A stretch of DNA of 64,000 bases from Pedobacter faecalis (GTDB lineage: Bacteria > Bacteroidota > Bacteroidia > Sphingobacteriales > Sphingobacteriaceae): NCBI RefSeq assembly GCF_030182585.1, contig NZ_JARXOW010000001.1, forward strand, positions 1,178,001 through 1,242,000, read 5' to 3'. The position numbers and the translations under genes are program-made. The notes below the pieces were generated by a model. It saw only the letters and a program-made list of their open reading frames with translations. It made no database searches and was not told the DNA's origin. This document shows, in pieces, positions 54,978 through 63,210 of the stretch. Within the stretch, counting starts at the first letter, position 1; every line of letters begins with the position of its first letter.

Positions 54978-57110
54978 ATGGCAAAGAGAAAATCGTCCCA
55001 GCTGGAACTGGTGTTAACACAGTTAATCAGTGACGTGCTGGAGAAAAACAATAAGGAGCCACTTAATTATAAGCAAGTATCGGCCAAACTGAACATCACA
55101 GATCCGGCTGCAAGGGAAACCATACTTGAGGTACTTAGGGAACAGACAAAAAAGGGTGTATTTCTTGAACCTCAAAAGGGCAAGTTCAAATTGAAAGACC
55201 TCAAAACCTTCGTGACCGGCACTATAGATATGACTACTGATGGCTCTGCTTTCGTGATTCCCGATGATGAGTTTGAAAAGGATATTTTTGTGTCGGCCCG
55301 TAAGCTTCATACAGCCCTGCATGGCGACAAGGTAAAGGTGTATATCTACGCCAAAAAGAGCGGGCGCAAGAATGAAGGGGAAGTTGTAGAGATTCTTGAG
55401 CGGGCACGACTCGACTTTATCGGCGTGATCCGGATATCGGAGCGGTTTGCTTTTGTAAACGCTGACGACAGGAAGATGCTCCACGATATTTTTGTGCCCC
55501 TGGCCGACCTGAACGGTGCCAGGAACGGGCAAAAAGTGCAAGTGACCATTACAGAGTGGCCTGAGAGCGCTAAAAACCCTATTGGGCGGGTAACTACCAT
55601 TCTGGGTGACCAGGGTGAGAACAATACAGAAATGAACGCCATCCTCGCGCAGTATGGTTTTCCGCTGGAATTCCCACCAGAGGTGGAGAAGGAAGCCAAC
55701 GCCATACCTGAAGAGGTGTCGCCTGCCGATCTGGAAGGCCGAAAGGACTTCCGGGATACGGTAACCTTCACGATCGACCCTGCCGATGCCAAGGATTTTG
55801 ATGACGCTATTTCCTTTAAAAAACTGGACAATGGGCATTATGAGATCGGCGTGCATATCGCGGACGTTTCGTACTACGTGAAGCCCAAGAGTGCGCTCGA
55901 CAAAGAGGCGTATGCCCGGGCGACGTCGGTTTACCTGGTAGACCGCGTGATCCCGATGCTTCCAGAGCGGCTGAGTAACGGCGTTTGTTCGCTGCGCCCC
56001 AACGAGGATAAGCTGTGCTTTGCAGCGGTATTCGAACTCGATGATCAGGCAAACATCATCAACGAATGGTTTGGTCGCACAGCCATCCACTCCAACCGGC
56101 GCTTTAGTTACGAAGAGGCACAGGAGATCATCGAAAATAAGTCGGGCGAGTTTTCTGAGGAGTTGCTTAAACTGAATGAGCTTGCTTATGTGCTGCGCGA
56201 CCGCAAATTTAAGAACGGCGCAATCAGTTTTGAAAGTACAGAGGTAAAGTTTAAGCTGGACGACACGGGCAAGCCTATTGGCGTGTATGTAAAGGAACGT
56301 AAGGATGCGCATAAGCTGATCGAAGATTTTATGCTGCTGGCCAACAAACGTGTGGCCGAATTTATCGCTAAAAAGGGCAAGGGGAAAAAGAAATATACCT
56401 TCGTATACCGCTCGCACGATGCACCTAACCTTGAAAACCTGGGCAATTTTGCAGCCTTTGCATCCCGCTTCGGTTACAAGATCAATATGAAATCGGAAAA
56501 GGAGATCGCCAAGTCGCTGAACTTCATGATGGAGGATGTGGAAGGTAAGAAGGAGCAGAATGTGCTGACCCATCTGGCTATACGTTCGATGGCCAAAGCG
56601 ATCTATACCACCAAGAAGAGCAGTCATTACGGATTGGCCTTCGATTATTACACGCATTTTACATCCCCTATAAGGCGTTATCCGGACGTCATGGTACATC
56701 GACTACTGGCCGACTATTTAAACGACGGGAAATCGGCTAATATGGAAGAGTACGAAACTGCAGCTTCGCATTCCTCTGCTATGGAGAAAAGAGCAGCCGA
56801 CGCTGAACGTGCGTCGATCAAATATAAGCAGGCGGAATATCTGGAGGAAAACATCGGGAATATCTACGCGGGCATTATTTCGGGCGTTACGGAATGGGGC
56901 ATGTACGTGGAAATTGTGGAGAACAAGTGTGAAGGGATGGTGCGGCTGCGTGATATTGCAGACGACTTCTACGTACTGGATGAGAAGAATTATTGCATCG
57001 TTGGCCAGCGTAAAAAGAAAAAATATCAGCTGGGCGATGAGGTGAAAGTTAAAGTTAAAAAGGTAGATTTGGCGAAGCGACAAATAGACTTTTCATTAAT
57101 ACAAGATTAG
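54978..57110 (+). CDS. rnr: Ribonuclease R
   Basis: This 710-residue exonuclease has an N-terminal winged-helix/cold-shock part (about 1-230), an RNB catalytic domain with the acidic set in TIDPADAKDFDDAISF (about 263-278), and a C-terminal S1 domain (about 630-706, GIISGVTEWGMYVEI). It degrades structured RNA from the 3' end. Size and order are standard. The next gene starts four bases after the stop. Confidence 0.95.
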   Translation: MAKRKSSQLELVLTQLISDVLEKNNKEPLNYKQVSAKLNITDPAARETILEVLREQTKKGVFLEPQKGKFKLKDLKTFVTGTIDMTTDGSAFVIPDDEFEKDIFVSARKLHTALHGDKVKVYIYAKKSGRKNEGEVVEILERARLDFIGVIRISERFAFVNADDRKMLHDIFVPLADLNGARNGQKVQVTITEWPESAKNPIGRVTTILGDQGENNTEMNAILAQYGFPLEFPPEVEKEANAIPEEVSPADLEGRKDFRDTVTFTIDPADAKDFDDAISFKKLDNGHYEIGVHIADVSYYVKPKSALDKEAYARATSVYLVDRVIPMLPERLSNGVCSLRPNEDKLCFAAVFELDDQANIINEWFGRTAIHSNRRFSYEEAQEIIENKSGEFSEELLKLNELAYVLRDRKFKNGAISFESTEVKFKLDDTGKPIGVYVKERKDAHKLIEDFMLLANKRVAEFIAKKGKGKKKYTFVYRSHDAPNLENLGNFAAFASRFGYKINMKSEKEIAKSLNFMMEDVEGKKEQNVLTHLAIRSMAKAIYTTKKSSHYGLAFDYYTHFTSPIRRYPDVMVHRLLADYLNDGKSANMEEYETAASHSSAMEKRAADAERASIKYKQAEYLEENIGNIYAGIISGVTEWGMYVEIVENKCEGMVRLRDIADDFYVLDEKNYCIVGQRKKKKYQLGDEVKVKVKKVDLAKRQIDFSLIQD

Positions 57111-57114
57111 ATCC

Positions 57115-58089
57115 TTGAGACAAGATAGTTTACACTCCCCTGCGGAGTTACTTATACACATTGAACAAGCAATAAAAGAAACAAAATATCCTTCACAGCC
57201 CGCCTCGCTGTACGAACCGATAAGCTATATTATGGAGCTTGGCGGCAAACGTTTGAGGCCCATTATGCTCCTCATGGCCTCAGAGTTGTTTAACGGGACG
57301 GTAAAGGCTGCCCTGCCAGCCGCAATGGCCATTGAGACATTCCATAATTTTACCCTGATCCACGACGACATCATGGATAATGCTCCGCTGAGAAGAGGCA
57401 AGCAAACTGTGCACGAAAAATGGGGCACCAATACAGCCATCCTGAGCGGCGACGTGATGATGGTAGAAGCAAATAAGCATATCACGGAGGTGCACGCGGG
57501 CGTGCTTAAAGCCGCGCTGGACACCTTTAACGCAACCGCACAGGGTGTATGCGAAGGTCAGCAACTGGATATGGAATTTGAAAGCCGCGATGATGTGAGT
57601 ATCGCCGAATACTTGAATATGATCAGACTTAAAACGGCTGTACTTGTTGGCGGAGCGATGAAATTAGGGGCCATCGTAGCGCATGCCAGTAAGGAGGAGG
57701 CCGATCTTATTTACCAGTTTGGCGAATCCCTGGGTATTGCCTTTCAGCTACAGGACGACATTCTGGATGTATATGGTGACCCAGAGAAATTCGGCAAGCA
57801 GGTTGGCGGGGATATTTTGTCGGACAAGAAGACGTATATGCGTTTAAAACTGCAGGAACTCGCCTCAGCAGAGGATCTGAACCAGCTAGACGGCTTAAAG
57901 CATGATGGTGATAAAGTAAACAAGGTTACCGCCTTGTATAACACCTACAACATCAGGGAAGAAGCTACGGCTATCATGAAAAAGTATCTGGATGATGCCT
58001 TTGCCGCGCTGGAAAAGATTAGTGTAGACAATTCCAATAAGGAACCGCTAACAATGCTGGCTAACCAGCTCATGTTCCGGGAAAGCTAA
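57115..58089 (+). CDS. All-trans polyprenyl diphosphate synthase
   Basis: This 324-residue synthase joins isopentenyl units into a long chain. The first aspartate motif is at 84-88 (LIHDDIMDNAPLRRG) and the second at 214-218 (QLQDDILDVYGD). TTG 57115 is proposed as start because the first ATG is too deep (residue 40, inside the fold) and TTG lies four bases after rnr. Product (octaprenyl or shorter) is not decided by sequence. It is followed by a terminator. Confidence 0.9.
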   Translation: MRQDSLHSPAELLIHIEQAIKETKYPSQPASLYEPISYIMELGGKRLRPIMLLMASELFNGTVKAALPAAMAIETFHNFTLIHDDIMDNAPLRRGKQTVHEKWGTNTAILSGDVMMVEANKHITEVHAGVLKAALDTFNATAQGVCEGQQLDMEFESRDDVSIAEYLNMIRLKTAVLVGGAMKLGAIVAHASKEEADLIYQFGESLGIAFQLQDDILDVYGDPEKFGKQVGGDILSDKKTYMRLKLQELASAEDLNQLDGLKHDGDKVNKVTALYNTYNIREEATAIMKKYLDDAFAALEKISVDNSNKEPLTMLANQLMFRES

Positions 58090-58123
58090 GATCGATATTC
58101 CGAAACGAAAAGCACAGCGAAAA

Positions 58124-58155
58124 AAAAAGGGATCCGGTAAAACGAATCCCTTTTT
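58124..58155. terminator. Bidirectional terminator
   Basis: AAAAAGGGAT (58124-58133) pairs with ATCCCTTTTT (58146-58155). It serves the polyprenyl synthase on the plus strand and rpmA on the minus strand. Confidence 0.85.
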
Positions 58156-58171
58156 CTTTGGATCTTTATAC

Positions 58172-58609
58172 TTATTCTGCTGGTGCAGCTTCAGTTTCTG
58201 TAGACTCGGTAGCTGTTTCAGCTTTAGTAGCCTTTTTTGCAGGCGCTTTTTTCGCTGGTGCAGCCTCTTCAGCTGGTGCAGCTTCAGCAACCGGAGCGGC
58301 AGCCTTCGCAGCTTTCTTAGCCGGAGCAATCTTTTCCACAACCTCTTTAACTACTGCAGTTGGCAATACAGAAACGTATGATTTGTTGTCTTTCTTCTTT
58401 TTGAAAACTACTGTTCCGTCAACCAGGGCAAACAAAGTATGGTCTTTACCAATACCTACGCCTTTATCTGGATGATGCTTTGTACCGCGCTGACGCACTA
58501 AGATGTTTCCAGCGATAGCTTCCTGACCACCAAAAACCTTGATACCTAAACGCTTGCTATGCGATTCACGTCCGTTCTTCGAACTACCGGCTCCTTTTTT
58601 ATGTGCCAT
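58172..58609 (-). CDS. rpmA: 50S ribosomal protein L27 with long Ala/Lys/Glu tail
   Basis: The first 83 residues are a normal L27 ([55 protein letters not shown]), which sits at the peptidyl transferase centre. About 62 further residues follow, made of low-complexity Ala/Lys/Glu/Pro blocks ([20 protein letters not shown], ending TETEAAPAE). L27 is usually 85-90 residues. The tail reads through without a frameshift sign. It follows rplU by 56 bases. Confidence 0.93.
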   Translation of the reverse strand: MAHKKGAGSSKNGRESHSKRLGIKVFGGQEAIAGNILVRQRGTKHHPDKGVGIGKDHTLFALVDGTVVFKKKKDNKSYVSVLPTAVVKEVVEKIAPAKKAAKAAAPVAEAAPAEEAAPAKKAPAKKATKAETATESTETEAAPAE

Positions 58610-58665
58610 GTTGATTTATGTTTTATAATTACCTGCTAAAGCCGATAATCTTGTGTTAACAATTC

Positions 58666-58977
58666 TTATAAACTGATACCAGAGATCTGGATTTTGGTGA
58701 AATACTGACGGTGTCCGTTTTTCTTTTTGTAACCTTTTCTGCGTTTCTTTTTGAAAACGATTACTTTATCACCTTTTAAATGAGACACGATCTTAGCTGA
58801 AACAGTCGCACCTTTCAAAGCAGGAGCTCCTACAGAGATTTTACCACCATCTTCAACCAACAATACATTGTCAAATTCAATACTAGCGCCCTCATCTCCT
58901 TGTAAGCGGTGTACAAAAAGGTGCTGGTCTTTTGCAACTTTGAATTGCTGCCCTGCTATATTTACTATTGCGTACAT
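58666..58977 (-). CDS. rplU: 50S ribosomal protein L21
   Basis: This 103-residue protein starts [25 protein letters not shown] and ends [16 protein letters not shown], as in L21, with the basic [16 protein letters not shown] patch. It binds 23S rRNA. The gene has its own promoter, with a leader of about 40 bases, overlapping the end of the gene upstream. Confidence 0.97.
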   Translation of the reverse strand: MYAIVNIAGQQFKVAKDQHLFVHRLQGDEGASIEFDNVLLVEDGGKISVGAPALKGATVSAKIVSHLKGDKVIVFKKKRRKGYKKKNGHRQYFTKIQISGISL

Positions 58978-59021
58978 TGTTAAATAATTTGTATTTTAAA
59001 TTGTTTCTTTTTAACGAGGTG

Positions 59022-59052
59022 CAAATATAGATTTAATTTTCTAAAAGCACAA
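59022..59052 (-). promoter_or_regulatory. rplU-rpmA promoter
   Basis: On the minus strand TTG (59050-59052), 20 bases, then TATATTTG (59022-59029). The spacing and -7 match are good. The leader is about 40 bases, enough for ribosomal protein control. Confidence 0.65.
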
Positions 59053-59059
59053 CACGAAC

Positions 59060-59566
59060 TTATTTATTATATCGTATCTCCGCATCGCTGATGCTTTGCC
59101 TAACCAACTTGATCATTTGTCCGGCTACATCACGCAGTTTAGGGATCTCGTTATAGTCGGCCATAAACGTCACCTGTTTGCTTTTTCTTTTGTAGTTAAA
59201 CCTGATTTCGTGACGCAGTACACGCGGCGACTTCAGATCGGCACCGGTATTGGCGATCACCTCAGGAAAATTCCACAAACCCAGTTCATTTGCCTTATTG
59301 TGCAGATAGATAATATCATTCTGCCGCAACTTCACGTTGGTTCTAACCACAGAATCCCTTACGTTCACGTAGATATATTCCCCGGTAGCAGAATTATAGG
59401 AATTTTCCAGCTTATCCCCTACTCCCCATTTGTATTCGATTGATTCAAACTCGGCCGACTTGAATGGCGCGTTCCGCAGCATCGGCGTGTAATAGATCAC
59501 ACAATAGATCAGAAAAGGAACGACTATTGTGAACAGTATAAAAATCTTCTTTGCTCTTGAACTCAT
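59060..59566 (-). CDS. Membrane-anchored hypothetical protein
   Basis: This protein has 168 residues, with one N-terminal membrane segment (about 8-28) and a soluble domain of mixed strands and helices (KWGVGDKLENSYNSATGEYIYVNVRDS, NKANELGLWNFPEV). No known family is recognised. The single anchor suggests the soluble part faces the periplasm. It is three bases after the symporter stop, so it is co-transcribed with it. Confidence 0.7.
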   Translation of the reverse strand: MSSRAKKIFILFTIVVPFLIYCVIYYTPMLRNAPFKSAEFESIEYKWGVGDKLENSYNSATGEYIYVNVRDSVVRTNVKLRQNDIIYLHNKANELGLWNFPEVIANTGADLKSPRVLRHEIRFNYKRKSKQVTFMADYNEIPKLRDVAGQMIKLVRQSISDAEIRYNK

Positions 59567-59569
59567 ATG

Positions 59570-60997
59570 CTAAACCTCGTTATTCACCTCTGCATCCGGA
59601 TTGTATTCCCCTTCCCACTTCGCGATGACCACCGTAGCCAGACAGTTGCCGATCACGTTTAAAGACGTACGCCCCATATCCATCAGTTCGTCGATTCCCA
59701 GAATTGCTGCAATAATGAAAGTAGGCAATCCGAACTGGTCGGCCGTAGCAATAAGAATAATCAGCGAAGCCCTTGGAATAGCGGCAACACCCTTGCTCGT
59801 AATCATGAGCGTAAATACAATCAGCAGTTGCTCGCCGAACGACAAATGCATTCCGGCAGCCTGGGCTACAAATATCGATGCCAGCGAGAGATACAGCGTG
59901 GTGCCATCGAGGTTGAAACTATATCCGGTGGGTATTACAAAAGAGACGATTTTACGCGGTACGCCAAACTTCTCCATAGCATTCATGGCCTTTGGCAATG
60001 CCGCATCAGAACTTGTGGTGGCAAAGGCTATGGAAACAGGTTCCTTTATGGCATTAATAAACTTGATCACGGGAATTCTGAGGTAAAGCGCGATTGGCAG
60101 AAGTACCAGCAGAAGGAAGGCCAGGAGTGCCACGTAGAGTGTAGCGACAAGCATGAACAGGTGCATCAGAATATCGACGCCCATATGCCCTACAGTATAG
60201 GCCATGGCAGCGCCCACGCCTATCGGCGCAAAGTACATGATTACATTGGTAAACTTGAACATGGTCTCCGAAAGGCTCTCACAGAAGTCCACCATCGGCT
60301 TGCGTTTTTTTTCATCCACCATGGCCAGTCCTATACCGAAGATGACCGAGAAGATCACGATCTGCAGGATCTGTGCATCATAGATGGACTTAGCGATATT
60401 CTCCGGAAATATATTCCGGAAAAATGCGAGCGTTTTATATAGCCAGTGCACATTCGACGGAAGGCTTTGAAGCATACTCTCATCGCCGGCATCTTTTACC
60501 GGTTTGGGCAGCTCATTGTGCGGCATGTTTTCGATTTGCACCCCTACCCCCGCCTGGGAGATGTTGATGGCCGCAAGTCCGATGAAAAGCGCGATGGTCG
60601 TGGCACAATAGAAATAAAGCATAGACTTCCAGGCCATGCGGCCAACCTGTTTAAGATCGGAATGCCCCGCTATGCCATATACAAGCGTAGCAAAAAGAAT
60701 TGGACCCACGATGGTCTTTACAAGCTTAATAAAGCCCTTGCTCAATGGCTGAAGCGCGATGGCTACACTGGGATAGTCTATGCCCACAAAAACGCCAAGC
60801 ACCATACACACCAGGATCCAGGTGGTCAGGTTCTTCTTCAGAAAGGCAAAGAACAGCAGTTCCAGTCCGAGTATCCACCTGGTCGCCATCATGACGTTTT
60901 CGGGCACGTACACGATATTAAATTCCTTAAGTACACCAAGGATAACTGCTATGGTAACAAAAAGGAAGGTAATTAGTCCGGCGCGACCTCGTTTCAT
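59570..60997 (-). CDS. Dicarboxylate/amino acid:cation symporter
   Basis: This 475-residue transporter of the DAACS/Glt family has eight membrane helices and re-entrant loops. Diagnostic sequences are SSDAALPKAMNAME (HP1, SS-D), FNLDGTTLYLSLASIFVAQAAG (NLDGT in TM7), and the HP2 LMITSKGVAAIPRASL. It imports glutamate, aspartate or C4-dicarboxylates with H+ or Na+. ATG 60997 is used; a longer start adds nine residues. A consensus promoter lies 25 bases upstream. Confidence 0.92.
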   Translation of the reverse strand: MKRGRAGLITFLFVTIAVILGVLKEFNIVYVPENVMMATRWILGLELLFFAFLKKNLTTWILVCMVLGVFVGIDYPSVAIALQPLSKGFIKLVKTIVGPILFATLVYGIAGHSDLKQVGRMAWKSMLYFYCATTIALFIGLAAINISQAGVGVQIENMPHNELPKPVKDAGDESMLQSLPSNVHWLYKTLAFFRNIFPENIAKSIYDAQILQIVIFSVIFGIGLAMVDEKKRKPMVDFCESLSETMFKFTNVIMYFAPIGVGAAMAYTVGHMGVDILMHLFMLVATLYVALLAFLLLVLLPIALYLRIPVIKFINAIKEPVSIAFATTSSDAALPKAMNAMEKFGVPRKIVSFVIPTGYSFNLDGTTLYLSLASIFVAQAAGMHLSFGEQLLIVFTLMITSKGVAAIPRASLIILIATADQFGLPTFIIAAILGIDELMDMGRTSLNVIGNCLATVVIAKWEGEYNPDAEVNNEV

Positions 60998-61021
60998 AAA
61001 TGAGCCATTTTTTAGCACGAA

Positions 61022-61052
61022 CAAAAGTAATTAATTGCGGTAAGGGAACAAA
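61022..61052 (-). promoter_or_regulatory. Promoter of the dicarboxylate symporter
   Basis: On the minus strand TTTG (61049-61052), 19 bases, then TACTTTTG (61022-61029). This is the best consensus match in the window. Confidence 0.72.
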
Positions 61053-61059
61053 CATTTAT

Positions 61060-61067
61060 TAATTTTG
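61060..61067 (+). promoter_or_regulatory. -7 box of the ECF sigma gene
   Basis: TAATTTTG lies about 63 bases before ATG 61130, with TTG (61035-61037) 22 bases upstream. It overlaps the symporter promoter region on the other strand. Confidence 0.5.
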
Positions 61068-61129
61068 CTCACCAGCAGGTTTGTAACAATTAAAATATCC
61101 GCGCATCAAACAACTGCAGAGTAGCATTA

Positions 61130-61627
61130 ATGGAGAGCAAAGACCACTTATTTAAACAGATTTTTGACACAAACTCAAAAAAAATCTTCCATTTGTGCTA
61201 TGGCTACACGGGCGATAAAGATGCGGCCAATGATCTTCTACAGGAAACCTTCCTAAAAGTGTGGCAAAACCTCGAAAAGTTCAGAAACAAATCGCAGATC
61301 TCCACCTGGATATACCGGATAGCGGTTAACACCTGCCTAACCTACCTGAGGTCGGAGAAAAGGCAGGCGAAGGACGAACTGACAGATAACATCATAGAAA
61401 CGCGCGCTGAGGAGCATTCAGAAAAAAACGAACAGATCGCCTTGCTGTATCAGTCGATAGCCAAACTGGAGGAAAACGACCGATTTATTATTACCATGGT
61501 GCTCGACGAGCTGCCTTATGCCGAGATCGCTGAGATTTCCGGGATCAGTGAAGGCAACCTGCGTGTTAAGATTCACCGGATAAAACAAAAGCTAACAGAA
61601 TTATACAATCAGCATGCAAGAATTTGA
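61130..61627 (+). CDS. ECF-type RNA polymerase sigma factor
   Basis: This 165-residue sigma-70 family factor has region 2 (KIFHLCYGYTGDKDAANDLLQETFLKVWQNLEKFRNKSQISTWIYRIAVNTC) and region 4 (ELPYAEIAEISGISEGNLRVKIHRIKQKL). It has no extra domain. It overlaps the next gene by 14 bases, which points to translational coupling with a membrane partner. No FecR-type gene or STN-bearing SusC is nearby, so it is unlikely to control the SusCD operon. Confidence 0.93.
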   Translation: MESKDHLFKQIFDTNSKKIFHLCYGYTGDKDAANDLLQETFLKVWQNLEKFRNKSQISTWIYRIAVNTCLTYLRSEKRQAKDELTDNIIETRAEEHSEKNEQIALLYQSIAKLEENDRFIITMVLDELPYAEIAEISGISEGNLRVKIHRIKQKLTELYNQHARI

Positions 61628-62204
61628 TCACATACAGTCGCTTTGGCAATCACATTCTGTTGAAACAAACATTTCGTCTGATGAGATGCTTGCGCAGGCA
61701 AAAAAGGAAGTTTCGGCAATAAAGACCCGTTCGCTGCTTAATATAATCGGCATGCTTGTCTCCTTTGCTGCATTCCTGTCACTCTTCCTGTTTTTCAGCT
61801 TCGATTCCTGGACAACCCAGGCCGGACTGGCCATTATCGCCATGCTTACCGGTGTATACACCTTCATCTTGTATCTTGATTACCGCATCATATCCCGGAC
61901 TGATTTTACGGCAGACCCGGCTAGCTTCCTGGCTTCCCTTAAAGCGTACCAGCTCAACAAATTTACCCTGTACAATAAACTTTACTGGGTTTACCTGGTC
62001 GGACTCTGCCTCGGATTCGGACTGTACGCCTACGATATGCTAAACCACTTCAGCATCCTTTGGCAAGCCCTGATCATCGGCTTTATCGTACTCTGGGTTT
62101 CACTCAGCGCCACCATCCTGCGCAAGGCTTATCTTAACAGGGAGAAAGAACGACTGGATCAGCTTATGGACCTAATAAAAAAGTCACCCGGTGAAACCGA
62201 ATGA
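61614..62204 (+). CDS. Membrane protein, putative ECF sigma partner
   Basis: This 196-residue protein has a soluble N-terminus (about 1-40, SLWQSHSVETNISSDEMLAQAKKE) and four hydrophobic segments (about 44-62, 65-82, 116-132, 142-160). The short cytosolic N-terminal part before the first helix could be an anti-sigma region, but no zinc motif is present. Overlap with the sigma gene supports a functional link. The stop lies inside a terminator. Confidence 0.7.
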   Translation: MQEFDHIQSLWQSHSVETNISSDEMLAQAKKEVSAIKTRSLLNIIGMLVSFAAFLSLFLFFSFDSWTTQAGLAIIAMLTGVYTFILYLDYRIISRTDFTADPASFLASLKAYQLNKFTLYNKLYWVYLVGLCLGFGLYAYDMLNHFSILWQALIIGFIVLWVSLSATILRKAYLNREKERLDQLMDLIKKSPGETE

Positions 62205-62208
62205 CTTT
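62180..62208 (+). terminator. Terminator of the sigma operon
   Basis: AAAGTCA (62180-62186) pairs with TGACTTT (62202-62208), with an inner CGG/CCG pair set. The stem includes the stop codon of the membrane protein gene and is followed by T-rich sequence. Confidence 0.65.
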
Positions 62209-62321
62209 AATTATTAACTAACCCAAATCTAAATTTATCCAAACTTACTTTGAGTTTCCTGCTTCAAATATAGATTAATTAAACGCAAATTGCATAGGTG
62301 AAAATCACCATTAAAAGATCG

Positions 62322-62750
62322 CTATATGCGATTAATCTGAGTGACAGTCCATTTGCCACTCTTGGCTTTTTCGATGGTTAGATAGTTCTGCTGAACAAAT
62401 TCAGGATATTTGAAATCGACCCGGACCATCATCATACAGCCATTGTCGGAGATCACCTCGTGTGAGGCTTCACAGTTGAGCTTCATACCCCCGGTTTTCT
62501 TATAAAAAGAAATCAGCGCATTTCTGGTGTGCTTGATGGTCTGGTCCTTTCTGTTCACGCTCATCACAGCATCATCGTGAAGGACACGTTTGAACAGATC
62601 GGCATCACCATTGGTATAGGCAGATACGAAGGCCTCTATTACGGTGCTGCAGCTTTCGTTTACGTTTTTCACAGGTTTTTCGGGGCCGGCAACCGCGGCA
62701 GTATACACAATGCCCAGCATCATAGTATACATCAAAATTCTTCTTTTCAT
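62322..62750 (-). CDS. NTF2-like (SnoaL-like) secreted protein
   Basis: This 142-residue protein has a signal peptide (about 1-21, ending AAVA-G) and one NTF2-fold domain (EAFVSAYTNGDADLFKRVLHDDAVMSVNRKDQTIKHTRNALISFYKK). Such domains bind small ligands or serve as enzymes; no active site is clear. It lies 12 bases after the AraC-type gene in one operon. Confidence 0.75.
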   Translation of the reverse strand: MKRRILMYTMMLGIVYTAAVAGPEKPVKNVNESCSTVIEAFVSAYTNGDADLFKRVLHDDAVMSVNRKDQTIKHTRNALISFYKKTGGMKLNCEASHEVISDNGCMMMVRVDFKYPEFVQQNYLTIEKAKSGKWTVTQINRI

Positions 62751-62762
62751 ATAGAGGGTTAT

Positions 62763-63104
62763 TTAATTTGCACGATACTGTCCAGGTGTAATGTTGAAAG
62801 ATGAACGGAACAGCCTGATAAATGAGCTGGGACATTCAAAGCCTACCACATCAACGATCTGCCCAACAGTGTAGTCGCTATGCTTTAAATAATACTTGGC
62901 ATGCTGAAGCCGCAGGCTTCGCAGATACTGATAGGGCGAAGTATGGTATGCGCGTTTAAAGTTTCGGAGCAAATGGTTCACGGACAGGCAGGACGCTATG
63001 GCAATATCCTTCAGGCCAATGTTACGGTGGTAGTTCCTGGCCATGAAATCCCTTGCCAGATCCAGCCGCCGCTGAATCTCCGAGTCAAAATATGTCTTTT
63101 CCAT
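62763..63104 (-). CDS. Single-domain AraC family regulator
   Basis: This 113-residue protein is only an AraC DNA-binding domain: the two helix-turn-helix units read IGLKDIAIASCLSVNHLLRNFKRAYHTSPYQYLRSLRLQHAKYYL and TVGQIVDVVGFECPSSFIRLFRSSFNITPGQYR. There is no sensor part. It is divergent from the two-component propeller gene and upstream of the NTF2-like gene; the 24-base repeat between could be its target, which is inference. Confidence 0.9.
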   Translation of the reverse strand: MEKTYFDSEIQRRLDLARDFMARNYHRNIGLKDIAIASCLSVNHLLRNFKRAYHTSPYQYLRSLRLQHAKYYLKHSDYTVGQIVDVVGFECPSSFIRLFRSSFNITPGQYRAN

Positions 63105-63126
63105 ACGCTTTCATTTTTGTACTATG

Positions 63127-63134
63127 CAAATTTA
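63127..63134 (-). promoter_or_regulatory. -7 box of the AraC gene
   Basis: TAAATTTG on the minus strand is an exact TAnnTTTG match, 22 bases before ATG 63104. No -33 box is clear. Confidence 0.5.
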
Positions 63135-63160
63135 CAGCGTGTTGAATATTTTATGCTCCC

Positions 63161-63208
63161 CCCTGAAGGGGTATATTTGCATCACCCTAAAGCGGTATAT
63201 TTGCACAA
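63161..63208 (+). repeat. 24-bp tandem repeat with two -7 boxes
   Basis: Two units, 63161-63184 and 63185-63208, agree at about 19 of 24 bases; each contains GGTATATTTGCA, and so TATATTTG at 63172-63179 and 63196-63203. The second box ends seven bases before ATG 63211, so a transcript from it would be nearly leaderless. The first would give a leader of about 25 bases. It is either a double promoter or a regulator-binding repeat. Confidence 0.65.
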
Positions 63209-63210
63209 CG

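Noticed and set aside
55023..56699. Long open frame (558 codons) on the minus strand of rnr
   Set aside because: It is a mirror of the RNase R codons, with no recognisable domain, no start context and a real gene on the other strand.
61130..62204. ECF sigma operon as regulator of the SusCD operon
   Set aside because: It is 25 kb away, neither SusC has an STN signalling domain, and no FecR-like anti-sigma protein is present.
62297..62309. GGTGA-AAA-TCACC hairpin as terminator of the NTF2-like gene
   Set aside because: The stem is only five pairs and no T-run follows on the minus strand.
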